Part shown: positions 11,732 to 24,029 of the stretch, one piece after another
Layout of the letters: each line of letters starts with the position of its first letter
Position numbering within the stretch: the stretch's first letter is position 1
Assembly: GCA_030323885.1 (NCBI GenBank)
Contig: CM059186.1
Location: 174,723,047-174,787,046 of the forward strand
Length of the DNA: 64,000 nt
DNA from: Branchipolynoe longqiensis
Lineage: Eukaryota; Annelida; Polychaeta; Phyllodocida; Polynoidae
Direction of reading: 5' to 3'
Made by a program: the position numbers and the translations under genes
Notes under the pieces: model-generated
The model's input: the letters and a program-made list of their open reading frames with translations, nothing else
The model's database searches: none
What the model was told of the DNA's origin: nothing

Positions 11732-12270
11732 TCCAGTCAAATAAACATTATCTGACCTAGATTCTGTACCCAGTGACCCAGATACCCGCGCAGAGATTGT
11801 GACCGGCGTTCTCGAGCGCTGCAGCTTTGCGATGTGTTTTCTTTAGAAAATGGCTTCGCGTTCACTTCCCCCGCGTTCTGCTATTTGTACAAATTACCGG
11901 CGCAAAGCGCAGTCAGAGCCCTCGGTAAATACGCCGACAGGGCCGCGGCAATTTAACGCAATCCCTCCGCCGTGAAGGTGTAAGTGGCGGGATGGCGGTG
12001 ATGAGGCTGAGCCCTGAATAGGCCCCGTTGTGTTGGGTGGGAGAGGGGTCAGCGGAGGGGTGACCAGGTCCCGGGTGCCTGTCAGAGAAGTAAGGGAGGT
12101 GGGAGGGGACCAGGATGAAGACGTGTATATTGTGCAAGTAAGCCGGCCGATGATTGGTTGTCACCGGCGCACAATTATCAGTCATAACCCTATGGTGCCC
12201 AGAGCAGTAGATAGGCTTAGTTGTTAAGGGGCATTGAGGTGACATTTGCCGGCAGGATATCGTGGTAAGC
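11732..12270. other. No gene recognised
   Basis: GC-moderate unique-looking sequence. A minus-strand open frame of about 130 codons (11913-12311) has low-complexity Pro/Thr/His composition and no domain; I do not call it a gene. Confidence 0.4.
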
Positions 12271-12396
12271 ATCAAGGATTGGTTGGTTGGTGTTGTATGT
12301 CCTGGCAACATCTAAGGTCATATCAGGACGGGTACCGACTTGTGACAGGGCACACTCATGGCGACTTTATAGTGCTGCCCCAGTGGAAGACCTGAC
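12271..12396 (-). mobile_element. SINE family A, 3' part only
   Basis: Tail-proximal part (GTCCTGGCAACATCTAAGGT through GTGCTGCCCCAGTGG) on the minus strand, ending mid-body. This is a 5'-truncated copy. Confidence 0.7.
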
Positions 12397-14396
12397 TATA
12401 ATATATGTTGATGTCGACCCTGGTAGTTCTTGTTTGCAACTGTCTTTATTTTGAATCTTTTCATGACGTCGTCCAGTGTTTCATGTTGGTGGGGGCGTTC
12501 GGATACTAAGATACATTACATCTTCCCCTTTTAAGTATATATATATATATATATATATTATATTGACCAATCATGTTTTTTGGGGGGACATGACTATTTG
12601 GCGGACATCATGATATACATGTCATATTAATTAATACATTTCTTTTATATTAAAGTTGCATATTATCTATTAACTAGCATCGAGATCAGTGGGTTACAAT
12701 CATTTCATATTAATATTCAAATTAATGCAACATCTTTCCTTTTTTTTTTTTTTTAAAGGTTTCAATAAATGTGTACCTATTTCAAATATGCTATAAAGTC
12801 AAAAACCATTTATATTTTCAATGAACTTGACAATGAATCGTAACATTTCATACTTAACATATGAGAATTTTCTATGACAATATTCAATATTGTATTTTAT
12901 GAACAACATTTCCCAAAATGTTCAAATTAATATTTATGCTTAATTAATTATAAGAATTGCACCAGAGAACTTTTTTTTTTATAAGTATTGAGTCAATATT
13001 TATTTGATAACATCTATGACATGTAAACAACTTAAACAAAGCATTGATAAAAACAAACAAAATGCATACTCAGTTAGCTTCATGTGTCATTTCTTATGTT
13101 TGCATGTGGTGTGTCCATTCTTTGACCATAGCTATGTGTCATTATTATTTTACTGCTATTGTAGCGTCTCACTTGCTTGACTGTCAAATTTACTTAATCT
13201 TGAATTCCATACGGTTACTGTATCCAACCTACGGCTGCAGCAAACCCTCTGCAGGCCCTGTGATAAAATTATACGTCAATATTTTTGGCGACCTTTTTTT
13301 GCACAGTCTAATGTAACCATACCACTTTTAAATAGGACAGTTTATTCAAAACCACAAATATCAGAGTCAGAGGTTTTTTTACGACATTCTTAAAGTTGCA
13401 CAATCCAAATAGACAATAAATAACATTTTGACAGTGTATTCAAAACACATATCAGTATATCTGTTGCATCATTTGTATACTCAGCTTACTTTGGTTTCTA
13501 TAAGCCATTTCTAACAAAATTGTAGAACATTTGCAGTCAAATATACAGAATAAATTTGAGATAATTGTTTTGGTTTTGAAAAGTGTATGCTTCATGGAAC
13601 TATACAGCTTTAACAAGTGATGCTTCAACTTGTTACTTTGTTACAATTACTGAAGTGGTCTAGTCTTCTGTCTAGCCATTAATGATGGAACGTTAAGACT
13701 TTGGTAACATTTTAAAAGTTACACAATCTAGTGTAATCATAACGTTCTTAAATCCAAATGTCACAAACGACATACTATATTTTGGTGTGCATTCTTTGAT
13801 CTTTTAACTTTTTGTTATACATATTATTTTATTAACACTAGCATTGTTTGATTAATGTTAGTGTGGTTATATTTGTGTGTGTGCTTTTGACCTTATACAT
13901 TGGTTGTTTGGCAGTGGTGTAATATCATTCAATATAATATTCACCTACAATTACAAATTTATATGCCATTAAATTCAACGTTGCAAATATCAGCATCATT
14001 TAGTAGGTTTTGCATACTTGGCTTACTCTGGTTTCTATATAGCCAATATTTTACACAACTGTAGAGTTTGCAGGTTACATAACTGCATGTTGTGGTAACC
14101 TTGTATAAAACAATTATTTATTCATCAACAGGGCTTTTTCATTGTGAGAATATTGGAACACACGTTACCATTCTGAGATTCAACTCTGACGTCCTACAAT
14201 ATAGTGGTTTTTATTTTTTACATTAACATTTATTTTAATATATATTTTTAATATATATATGTTGTTATGCTATTCGGTCAGTGTTGGAATGTTGTGCATT
14301 AATAGGACTTTCACTTGCATATATTACGTATATGAATGTATGTACTACGTTTCATATGATACAAACTATTTCCTTTTTATATTTGCATCATTAATA
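12397..14396. other. AT-rich non-coding region
   Basis: Long AT-rich tract with a (TA)n at 12536-12560 and homopolymer T runs (12740-12755, 12970-12980). Loosely repeated phrases such as CTTTAACAA..ACTTTGTTRCA occur near 13610 and 14740, suggesting an old internal duplication. No open frame with a domain. Confidence 0.45.
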
Positions 14397-14603
14397 ACTA
14401 GTCCATAGACTGGTGTGCTCAGTGTCAGGATAATGTGACTGAGTGGGATACCAGGTCATGGTGCCGGTGGCCTGGTTTCCCAGTGAGACAGCACTATAAA
14501 GTCGCCATGAGTGCGCACTGTCACAAGTCGGTACCCGTCCTGATATGACCTTAGATGTGGCTAGGTCGTAAAACAACAACAAACAAACAAACTAGTCCAT
14601 AGC
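14397..14603 (+). mobile_element. 5'-truncated SINE-A flanked by a target-site duplication
   Basis: The SINE body starts at ACTGGTGTGCTCAGTG and ends in an AACAACAACAAACAAAC tail. ACTAGTCCATAG flanks it on both sides (about 14397-14409 and 14591-14603). Truncation at the 5' end plus a target duplication of about 12 bp is the signature of LINE-mediated retroposition. Confidence 0.85.
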
Positions 14604-15012
14604 AATATTAAATGATGGAGCCATATATCAATGTCTTTGTGACATTCCTAAATTATTAGGACATTCATGAGTGATTTACACACCCTATAGTAGTAGAATT
14701 ATATTGTATTAGCATTAATACGTTTTTCATTGAGTATGCAGCTTTAACAAAGCATACTACTAACTGATACTTTGTTGCATTCACTGACGTGGTTGAAATG
14801 CTTTGCTTATCCTGGTGGTGTTTGTCTCACTTGCATCTGTGGATTTTACGTAGTAAGCATATATGCAACGTTTCATATAAATTATAACACATATTTTGTT
14901 ACATTTTTTTAAATTCCGTCATTAATAACTAGTCCATATCAATATTAAATGATGGAGGCATTTATCAATCTTGTTCACGTGCCTCAAGTGGCCTGGCGTC
15001 CGGTGTTTGCTT

Positions 15013-15502
15013 CCCGGTGTTGCAGCTTCTGCGGTACGTCAGTTTGCGAGGGACACATCGCTTCTGTGCATGAGTCAAAATCGAACAGCATCATCACTAA
15101 CCTTATAAATTTAAAATAATGTTTTTGATAAAGATGTTTTCTATATGTGTACCAAGCGATTTGTTTCTAGGTGGTGTGGTTTTAGAGATATTTCACTTTT
15201 TATGTATTTTCTGTATGAAGATTGCTCATGACCATTGGCAATGCCTTCAGTGTGACGGTACGCACAGTGCAAAACATTAGTTTTATTCAAAATTAATAGA
15301 AATCAAGAACCCTGACCATATAAATTTAATATAATCTATTTGTGTAATATGTTTTCTGTATGTGTGCCAAGTGGTTTGTTTCTAGGTGGTTTAATTTGAG
15401 AGATATTTAACTTTTTCTGTATGAAAATTAGGTAACGGCCATTGACAATTTGGATATATGTGTCCCTCGCAAACTGGCATACCCCGGAAACTGCAACACC
15501 GG
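15013..15502. mobile_element. 490-bp MITE with ~45-bp TIRs
   Basis: The arms 15013-15058 and 15458-15502 are inverted copies sharing CAGTTTGCGAGGGACACAT. The interior contains a diverged tandem duplication (about 15180-15260 and 15360-15450) around GTTTGTTTCTAGGTGGT. A partial inverted relative lies at 44571-44798. Confidence 0.75.
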
Positions 15503-15934
15503 CGCTCGTTGTTTACTTCTCGTTGCCACGCCTGTTGCTTAGCTGGCCTGACGTTCTGCGCGTCTTCGTTATGGCCGTTTTCATTACAGCCGTTCGTCTC
15601 TGATGAGGATCTGTGCATCTGTACTTCTTGGCATCCGTGCATCTGTGTATGTGCCTCTAGGCATCTGTGCATCACTCGGCCATCCCTTCTGGCCGTGGAG
15701 ATGGCGGGGTGGGTGGGAGTACACCTGTGGTCCCCTTCCCTCCTACTCCACACTACCTACCCTTTGCTGGATGAACGCATTTTCCCGCCCACCCAAAACA
15801 CCACCCCTTTCACAAATCTGTATTCCCTGTTACTAGGGCATGTGAATCGTAAGAGCCCTTAATCATAATCTATGTGTTTAACGACGATGGCAACTACGTG
15901 ATTTACTATGGAATGACCACGACCATCTACTAGG

Positions 15935-15986
<52 letters not shown>

Positions 15987-16019
15987 CCTGTCCATGCAAA
16001 TTGATTTCATGTTAGCTTC
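15503..16019. other. No gene; contains an (AT)n microsatellite
   Basis: Open frames on both strands at 15391-15862 overlap each other and the MITE and show no domain. A (TA)n run occupies about 15938-15981. Confidence 0.4.
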
Positions 16020-16225
16020 ATAGGTCACTAGTTGAGCCGTCTTGGGACGAAATGGCCAAGTGAAGAGGTAATGGGTTCTATTCCCTGCCGCGCTAAACCA
16101 AAGAATTGCAGCCATGGCACTTGTTGCTCGCTACCTTATCTGGTGCTCTGCGCCAAAAATCGTCTTCAGTGCGCACTGTCAGAAGTCAGTGGTCTAACCT
16201 TAGACGTTGCCAGGGTGTACAACCT
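16020..16225 (+). mobile_element. Divergent SINE related to family A
   Basis: A tRNA-like head (GGACGAAATGGCCAAGTGAAGAGG, then GGGTTCTATTCCC) is followed by AGTGCGCACTGTCAGAAGTC and a CCTTAGACGTTGCCAGGGTG tail. The tail matches SINE-A while the head differs, so this is a chimeric or old subfamily. Confidence 0.5.
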
Positions 16226-16519
16226 TCATTCAACCAAACCAAACAGGAACCCTGTGCTCTTCCCGATTGTGACAGGGGTGATTGAAGGTAGTGGGGACCT
16301 GGCAATAAGGGCGAGTATACAAGGTATTAGGCAAACTGAGCTTTGAGTATTGGGTTTTAATACCGTGCAACATCTAAGGTATGCAGGTATTGCAATACCT
16401 CAGGGAGTTTGACACCCCTGCCCTGCAGAGTTGTAAACCACTGCCTTGTGGTACAGGTTCTTGACAGAACCGAAGGCTAAGGGAGCAAACCCTGAACAGA
16501 AAACCATGTCACTGTGGCA

Positions 16520-16945
16520 GCATCAAAGGCGGTTGATGTATGGAACTCCCAACATCTCCCGACCAGCCACTGCAGGGACAGATAATTTTGCGCATGTCTG
16601 GACATGTTCTTGCCGGTGTGAAACCTCTATTTGCTCCCCGAGAGAGTGCGCTGGTAACTTGCAAATACCAGCAGCACTTCAACACTTTTGCAGGCAGCTT
16701 TCATGAAATGTACAACCGCACAAAACACCATACCGGCTCGGTCGTCGCCCGGGTTACAAGGGCCGCGCTGCTCGAGCTCATCTTCCGTCGACAGTGGAAA
16801 ATCAGCTAGGAAAACCTGAAGTTGAGAGATATTAAGACCGACTCATGGACATCACTCTCACAGCAGAGAGCTAAATGGAGAGCGGCAGTCAAGTAATGAA
16901 AGCAGTCTTTGTCGCATCGCGACCGACAGCATGATGATGATGATG
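16520..16945 (+). mobile_element. 3' end of a non-LTR retrotransposon (LINE)
   Basis: Translated pieces in changing frames match the region after the reverse transcriptase of an RTE/jockey-like LINE: a Cys-rich segment and then KLRDIKTDSWTSL followed by a stop at about 16895. It ends in a (ATG)n run at 16930-16944, typical of microsatellite-tailed LINEs. Related minus-strand fragments lie at 20048-20830. Confidence 0.6.
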
Positions 16946-17330
16946 AACATCTAAGGACGAGTACTGACTACTGAAGATACACACCATTGACTGACCATCT
17001 TGACCGCCCATTTTTGATCAGACTAAAAACCTGGATAAACAAATTACTTCATAGAGTTTCCCCACTGGGAGCTCGTGGCCTGATATCCTACTCAGTAACA
17101 TTATCGTGAGCGTGAGGTGTTGGTAAGAGGTGCAGCTTGTGTGGGTGCTTATTATGTTGGTGTGTATGTACGGTGATTGTCGCAGTTGGGTAAGACCACG
17201 AAGGTACACCAGTAAGCTAAGGGTACACTGTAGGACAATAGCAAAAACAGGCGAACTTCACTCGCACTGACACATGCACCTGAGGCTGTACTTGAACCTG
17301 ATGAAGAAAACATCTCCAGGTAGATATTTA

Positions 17331-17876
17331 TATAATAATAATAAAACATTTATATAGCGCCCGATCCAGCAAGCCGTTCTCAGGCACTTTACATAACAAA
17401 CAAATATACAGGAAAATAAATTTCAACTAGTTAAAAGTAGATTTAAACAAATGTGACTTAAGACCTTTTTTAAAAGCACCAACAGATTTACAATCTGTGA
17501 TATATCCTGGCAGAGCATTCCATAGTCTCAGCGCAGCAATACTAAAAGCATGATCCCCAAAGCCTTTGAGTCTGCTCCGAGGAACTACTAACTGGCTGGA
17601 GACTGTGGAGTGCAGTGTTCGAACATTTGTTCTCTCCAGGAGCATATCTCTCATATATTCTGCAGCCTGATCATGCAAGGCATGATATACAAGAAGCAGC
17701 ACCTTGAAATCAATTCTCTTCTCCACAGGGAGCCAGTGTAATGATTTCAGCAAAGGAGTGATGTGATCAAATTTCTTTGTATCCATCAACAACCGGGCAG
17801 CCGCATTCTGTACACATTGCAGTTTTGAGATTCTTGACAGCGGCAGACCATACAAGAGAGCATTCACATAAAATAG
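17331..17876 (-). pseudogene. C-terminal end of an L2/CR1-clade LINE reverse transcriptase
   Basis: A 146-codon minus-strand frame (17427-17867) is the conserved post-RT tail of L2/CR1 LINEs: LQCVQNAAARLL, FDHITPLLKSLHWLPVEKRI, VVPRSRLKGFGDHAFS and LWNALPGYI. It is truncated at the N-terminus exactly where the homology begins, so it is a 5'-truncated insertion. Downstream on the same strand is a short 3' UTR ending GCGCTATATAAATG and (TTA)n, the usual tail of this LINE group in marine invertebrates. Confidence 0.88.
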
Positions 17877-17985
17877 TTATTATATATATCGTATTCTTTA
17901 TATTATACATAGTATATACTGTATATTATGTATTCTATATATTCCATATAATATATTTATTCTATATATTCTATGTATTCTATAT

Positions 17986-18220
17986 ACAGTATAACCCCGT
18001 CAAACCAAACTTGAAGGGACCCTAGAAATTTGTTTTGATTAACCGATCATTGGTTTAACTGAGCTTTGGCTTTGACTTTGACTTGGCTTTGGCAAAAATG
18101 TGGGTGCATCATGAATGTAATATACAATGTTTGTGTACACTTTGAATATTGTTTTTTTTATGTATATACAGTTTAACCCCATTAAACCAAGCTCGGTTAA
18201 ACCAAACAATCGGTACCATA
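17986..18220. mobile_element. Composite TTAAACC MITE, second copy (inverted)
   Basis: Inverse of the unit at 7840-8190: starts ACAGTATAACCCCGT, contains the same CTTTGACTTGGCTTTGGC phrase, and has an internal terminus ACAGTTTAACCCCATT near 18168. It is truncated on the right. Confidence 0.6.
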
Positions 18221-18486
18221 TCACCCACCCCAAGAAAGCTGTTTCCGACAATGGCAACTGATAACGGCAGGGTGCTGGACTTCAATAATGTGACCAATTT
18301 TCGAATTTTCTGATGGACCATCTGGATGCTGCTTTGAAATGAAAGTATGCCAAAATAAGGCGATGTGAAGATGGTGGTAACTCTGACACAGACCTGATAA
18401 TTCCCTCCGATCCCGCACCCCACCCCCCGCACCACCCCCCGGTATATTTTGGCTATATCTTCTCTTTCCGGTTTCCCTGAGTGTTG

Positions 18487-18778
18487 TTAGATCGTGCGAT
18501 TCGAACCCAGATGTTTGAAACCAGGTCAACTCAAACCAATGACTTAAACATTTATACTTTCCTCGCCATGCGCTCGGCATTATTAGGATATGACACGGAC
18601 TGGTTGGCTCAGTGTCAGGATACTGTGAGTGAGTGGGATATCATGTCATGGTGCTGGTTGCCTGGTCTCCTAGTGGGGCAGCACTATAAAGTCGCCATGA
18701 ATGTGCACGCTCACAAGTCGCTACCCGTCCTGATATGACCTTAGATGTTCCCAGGATGTTAAACTCCAACAACCAACC
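18487..18778 (+). mobile_element. SINE family A
   Basis: Box B-like GTTTGAAACCAGGTC, body TCAGTGTCAGGATACTGTG, and tail ATGACCTTAGATG..AAACTCCAACAACCAACC. The A box end of the head is degenerate. Confidence 0.75.
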
Positions 18779-19321
18779 AGCGAAAAGAGACGAGGTAGGA
18801 GGGGTGAGGGTTGTGCGTTTCCGCCCACCTCACCATCTCCCCCCTGCCCCCCACCCCACCCCACACACCCACCACCACCACCAAACCTGGCCTATAGAAG
18901 CGCTTCGCCTCAAATGTTACCACATCTTTGGCTTTCCACTCAAATCCACCCCGTCCACTTAGTGCTGCACTGAAATAGTGTCACTGATCGCTAGATGATC
19001 CTCTTTGTAGTGTACTGTCGTTTCATAATAGTTTTCTATTGAAATTGGTATGGCGTTGTTTGAATATGGTTGTCATGGTTGTCATGGTTGTCATGGTTGT
19101 TTGAAAGCGATGCTGTCAACCCATAAAATGTTATATAAACAATGACAGTGAATGCATAGCTTCAGGCCTAGGACGAGATGGCTACACCACGCCGTGAAAG
19201 GGTTCATTATGTGGTTAATACTAGACCTTAAAAAGCCGTTGAAGGTAAAGTGTGACCTTCAAACAACGTGTTATATTCTCAGATGACAGGTTTTCGCTTG
19301 GTTTAAGGGGTGGGTCTCATT
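18779..19321. other. No gene recognised
   Basis: A C-rich pyrimidine tract (about 18830-18890) and four copies of GTTGTCATG (about 19068-19100). No domain. Confidence 0.4.
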
Positions 19322-19501
19322 ACAGTAAAACCTCTCTAAATCGACCGGTCTTGGGGCCGACTTTACGTGGTCCATTTAGGGTGGTGGTCGGTTTAGTGAG
19401 TTAGAATATGGTTACAATGGTATTGTTGGGATCCAAATAAAGCGATAGATATAGGGGAGTGGTCGATCTCTGGAGGTGGTCGGCTAAAGAGGGTTTACCG
19501 T
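19322..19501. mobile_element. Pogo/Tigger-like MITE
   Basis: Begins ACAGTAAAACCTCTCTAAAT, ends AGGGTTTACCGTA, with internal CAAATAAAGCGATAGAT. Same family as 7640-7826. Confidence 0.7.
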
Positions 19502-19579
19502 ATATATAAAATAAACCATAGCAACAGTTTGACACTGCCCCCATCGCTTTGAAACCTAACTGGACACTCCTCCTAAAGT

Positions 19580-19770
19580 ACAGTAAAACCTCTCTAAATC
19601 GACCGACCACTGGACCGACTTTAAATGGTCCATTTAGGGAAGTGGTCGGTTTAGGGAGTTTTTGGTATCATTACAATGGTATTGTATGGGCTATCGTTTG
19701 GGACTCAAATAAAGCAATCGATATAGGGGAGTGGTAGATATGTGGTGGTGGTCGGTTAGAGAGATTATGT
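19580..19770. mobile_element. Pogo/Tigger-like MITE
   Basis: Begins ACAGTAAAACCTCTCTAAAT and ends AGAGAGATTATGTA. It is a second copy only 79 bp from the previous one and in the same orientation, with conserved internal CAAATAAAGCAATCGATA. Confidence 0.7.
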
Positions 19771-20047
19771 ATATGGACACAATCACCAGATCTTCTCACT
19801 GATGACATAAATATAAAACCAACAGATGCTTTCTTTAATGATATAAATATTATTTGCCATTTGAACAAAACAACCATGATATCAGATGTAAAATATAACA
19901 ACCCTTCTGTTTTAATGTATATTCAATCCTTAATTACTCTTAAATGAAACAAAAATGTGGCTGATAGTCACTTAATTGATGCAGCAGGGTTGTCTCTTTC
20001 TAGTGCTATAAATATTTATTGCCAGTTGAAACAAGTTCACTGGATAT

Positions 20048-20830
20048 AGGTCATAACACATTTTCCTATAGTCATCATCATCATCATTATGCTGTCGGTC
20101 GTGATGGAACAAAGACTGCTTTTATTTCCTGAAAGCTGCCTGCAAAAGTGTTGAAGTGCTGCTGGCTTTTGCAAGTTACCAGCGGCACTCTCTCGGGGAG
20201 CAAATAGAGGCTTCACACTGGCAAGAACATGTCCAGACAGGCGCAAAACTATTTGTGTGTGTAATGTACTGAAAAACATCAATGATACAGATTGCATCAA
20301 CAGACTCATTCCAGGTGTTTCGACAACCTGATGGAAAAGTAGCTAGCTGATTATTCTTTTTCTTCATATTACTCCATATGTGTATGAATAGTCTGTCGGA
20401 CATGAGGATTACTTTGTTGCATAATAGCTTTAAGTTATGGTTGTACACTAACTATTTCAAGCCAAATAGCCGAAACTGTTAGGGCAAGTGATTTCATCAT
20501 CATCATCATCATCATCATGCTGTCGGTCACGTTGCGACAAAGACTGCTTTCATTACTTGACAGCCGCTCTCCATTTAGCTCTCTGCTGTGAGTGATGTCC
20601 ATGAGTCGGTCTTAATGTCGCTCAGCTTCAGGTTTCTCTTGATGGTATCCTTGAACCAGAGACGAGGGTGCCCTCTCTTTCTGTAACCAGAAGACCGTTG
20701 AGAGTAGAGGATCTGCTTTGGTAGTCTGTCTGATGACATCCTCATGAGGTGTCCAGTCCACCGGAGATTCTTTTTGATCAGATCTTCCATAGAGGGCAGC
20801 ACCGTCCGTTCGAGTATTTCCTTAGTGATT
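20048..20830 (-). mobile_element. LINE 3' fragments (RTE/jockey-like), two pieces
   Basis: The piece at 20510-20830 encodes on the minus strand the post-RT tail IKKNLRWTGHLMRMS, LPKQILYSQ and KRGHPRLWFKDT, followed by an (ATC/GAT)n tail near 20500. The piece at 20048-20270 matches the inverse of 16560-16710 and ends in (ATC)n near 20078. Both are 5'-truncated remnants. Confidence 0.75.
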
Positions 20831-20870
20831 TAATAGGTCATCATCCATTGTAGTAATTGTCTGTTGTGTT

Positions 20871-20903
<33 letters not shown>

Positions 20904-21336
20904 TTATATACACCAAATGGCCAGAAAACATAATAATTCGCTTCACTCGGACAAGAGGAACAAGAGCAGAGATATAAATTTGAACAATTTATTAAATAAC
21001 AAATATCAATCAGGACCTGTAGCAGGCTAAGCAAGTGGGTGACTGGGACCCAAAGTCTAAGTGCCGGCAGGGGCTAATCGAAAGTAGTCTGGAATTGTCA
21101 CCAGTGTTCAAGGTAGATGAAGGTAGGTGATTCAACGCTCACCCCCCTCCAGAAAGTGGGTGGGAGGGTGGGGAAGCGAAGTGGATAGGCAGAGCCGGTG
21201 GGGCAGAATGACAGGTAAGCGAGAGGTAGATTATGAGGAAAGGAGGAAAACTTGCCTCGTTCACAAATTACACATGTTAGCCTCGCCAACATGCTCAATG
21301 AGACCATTCAATCAGAACTTTAGTGGTGGAAACATA
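20831..21336. other. No gene recognised
   Basis: (TA)n at 20875-20905, then unique-looking DNA with short overlapping frames on both strands and no domain. Confidence 0.4.
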
Positions 21337-21640
21337 TAGTTGTCATTGTTTGTTTCTTTTACATCCTGGCACCATCTAAGGTCAGGATCGGTGCGGTCTT
21401 GTGAAAGTGCGCACTCGTGGCAACTTTATAGTGCTGCCCCATTGAAATACCAGAACACTGGTATCCAGTATATTATATCCTACTCAGTATCCAATATCAA
21501 GGTATGCAATATCCTACTCAGTCACATTATCCTGATTCTGAACAAACCAACCCTTACGCTATTCTAATAATACTGAGTGCTAGGCTATTGAGCGACAAGT
21601 ATCAGTTTTATAAGTCATTGATTTGACTCCGCCAGTGTTC
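21337..21640 (-). mobile_element. SINE family A, rearranged
   Basis: The tail end ACATCCTGGCACCATCTAAG leads into the body, with an internal partial duplication around CAGTATATTATATCCTACTC (21465-21510). The head is lost or degenerate after about 21640. Confidence 0.65.
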
Positions 21641-21779
21641 TAACCCACATGGAGGGCGCAGAGGGGTGGCTAGAACCATACAATATTGGATGCAGCACTA
21701 TGTAGCCTCCTGCCATAGGATTCTTCAACCATATAAAGGTAGAGGAGAATCACTCCTTGTGAAAATGGGTGGTGCTTTA

Positions 21780-22117
21780 TTAAAGCTGCATAGTCCGATG
21801 AAAACATCAAATTTTCAAAACCAAAACACTTATCTAGATTTGATTCTACATATTCAACTTAGATACTGATTCACTTATTAATCATTTGTTGCTGCATAGA
21901 AGGGCATAATAAGTCAATTATTAGAACCTGTTACTACTGAAGTCTATGGTGTCAGAGTTTTGATGTGATTGCCAACATTATTTTGGCATGTTTTGACGTC
22001 AAATATCTCCAAACTTAGCCATTTACAATTAAAGTTAAGTAGATTATAACGATTAGCATAATATATTTATCTCAGAAAATAGCAAAAACTCAAAAGCATC
22101 GGACTATGCAACTTTAA
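21780..22117. mobile_element. MITE flanked by TTAA (piggyBac-like target)
   Basis: The ends are TTAAAGCTGCATAGTCCGATG and, inverted, TTAAAGTTGCATAGTCCGATG. TTAA lies at both edges, as it does in the copies at 40270-40625 and 41275-41790. TTAA is the piggyBac target, so a piggyBac-mobilised MITE is plausible; alternatively TTAA is part of the TIR. Confidence 0.7.
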
Positions 22118-22691
22118 TACCACGGTCCCTGATATACTCACCACTTGCCTTTATGCAACGCAGACATTCCATGCCAGATGCTGAGACAGGACGTGTATAG
22201 CCAGCTGTCGCACCAGGGTGAGTGAACCCAACGCACAGTTAAACAAAAAAAAACCTCTATTCTACTCTACTTACACCATAAACTCACGGTAATAAATAAT
22301 AGTAAGGGTAATAATCGGTATGTTTTCTCCTAGTACAATATAGCTTTACTTTGCAGTGATACAATGCTCACTTCTGTGTTTCTTAAACAATCTCTTTCTG
22401 ACGGTGTGATCATCTAAATAAATGATCATAGCAGAATCTCACCTACAGTCAGTTGTAATTCAAAACCCTGTCCTAGGCTATTAGGGTAAGGCGCGACCAC
22501 AATTGGCGGTGTGGGTGGGACACGTGGTATCTTCACCTGTCGTGTCTTTATTATATAGGCAATCTAAGCTGTTCTGACTTTATCATCCACTTTACGACTT
22601 TGGGAAGTAAGAGGATACCAAAAGACGATGTAAGGGAGGTTCAACCCTCTGAATCTAAATTCCAGCTCTACAATTGTTGACCTGTATTTCT
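22118..22691. other. No gene recognised
   Basis: No domain, repeat family or splice-supported frame was seen. Confidence 0.35.
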
Positions 22692-23423
22692 GGGGCTGTA
22701 TGCACCAATCGGAGTTAGAGCCTTAACCGCGGCTAGGCTGGCTCCACACGGCTAACGGTGGAAAATCCGTATGCGTCAATCGGTGCCAGCACTAACCGCG
22801 GACCGTAGCCTAGGCTAAGCTACCCCAGTTTCAAATCGGGTTTAGCTGCTAGCCGGGGCAGTTAGTGTGTGTGTATGGGTCTCAATCTATTAAATGCTAT
22901 CATATTTAACAGAATTACACACGCAAAAATTGAAATTTGATCAATTTAACCCTAAATGCGAAGCGATATTAACGCTGCTGCCGCAGCAGCGGCGATATTA
23001 ATATTTTCGAATCGACGAATGTATAGTAAACAAACCGCCGCCGCCGTAGCGACGTCGATATCCATACTGTCCAACGTCAAATAAACATGGCCGCCACCAT
23101 CGCCGCAGAATCGGCGGCAATATATCTATTCAATGCGATCATATTTGACAGATTTACATACGCAATCAGTGAAATTTATTCAAATTAACCATAAAATCGA
23201 ACCGTTATTAACGCACTCGCTGCATTGGCATCGTTATTCATATCGTCGATTGGAGGGAATTCCCAAATCTATAAATAACTTCACGGTCAGCTACCCACCC
23301 CGGCTAAGACATTGGTGCATACAACTTTACCTCTTTCACGGAGCCCCCCCTACCCGGTGCTAGCTGACCGGAGCTAGCACCTAGCTCTGGTTAAGCCTAG
23401 TACAACTTGGTGCATACGGCCCC
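22692..23423. mobile_element. 732-bp inverted-repeat element with GCCGC-rich core
   Basis: The ends GGGGCTGTATGCACCAA and TTGGTGCATACGGCCCC are inverse; the complementarity extends inward through TTAACC..GCTAGG. The core carries two similar blocks (about 22880-23060 and 23110-23260) sharing AACGC..GCTGC and AAATTTGATCAA-like phrases. No transposase frame, so non-autonomous. Confidence 0.75.
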
Positions 23424-24029
23424 TGGAGTCTACAAAAAGTAAATGAAAGGGATGTTGTATATGTGGCCATCAAAGCCTTGCTTAAGAATTGTCAATGTTG
23501 CTTGCAACATGGGTAATCAAACAAGGCGGAGTCGGATCCCTTTCACCGGCCGCTGGCGCCACCTATATTCAAACTTTAACATTAATATGTAGATCAATGT
23601 CTATACCGCCTAGCGGGTCTTTTTGAACTACGTAGTATCCATGTAGAACTGGTGGACGTGCATATGCAAATGGACTATGACGTCGGTAGACGAAATTCGA
23701 TACAAAGTAACGAGAAATTGGGGGGATTTGGACTTTTTGGGACGGCTAGCTGCTATATAAAGCGAGCAAAACCCGAACTCGGCCACTACAACTTGGCGGC
23801 GGACGGTGACGAACAATTTACTCTGCCATCCCGCCCACCCCACAATAAGAGACTAGAACTATAGGATTAAAACATATCGGGGCCTTCTCTCTCATTATAC
23901 TCAATCATGTATGATTTACAATTTATTCATTAAAGAAAATCCAAATATATACCATTTATCCGTCTTCGTGTTGTTCAATTATCAAGCATCCGTGCTTGTG
24001 TTTTAGGATAAGAATCTACTATACGATCC
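23424..24029. other. No gene recognised
   Basis: Unique-looking DNA; short frames on both strands (23628-23864) show no domain. Confidence 0.35.

Noticed and set aside
15391..15862. Overlapping Cys/Ser-rich frames on both strands
   Set aside because: They include a MITE terminus and have no conserved motif or splice sites.
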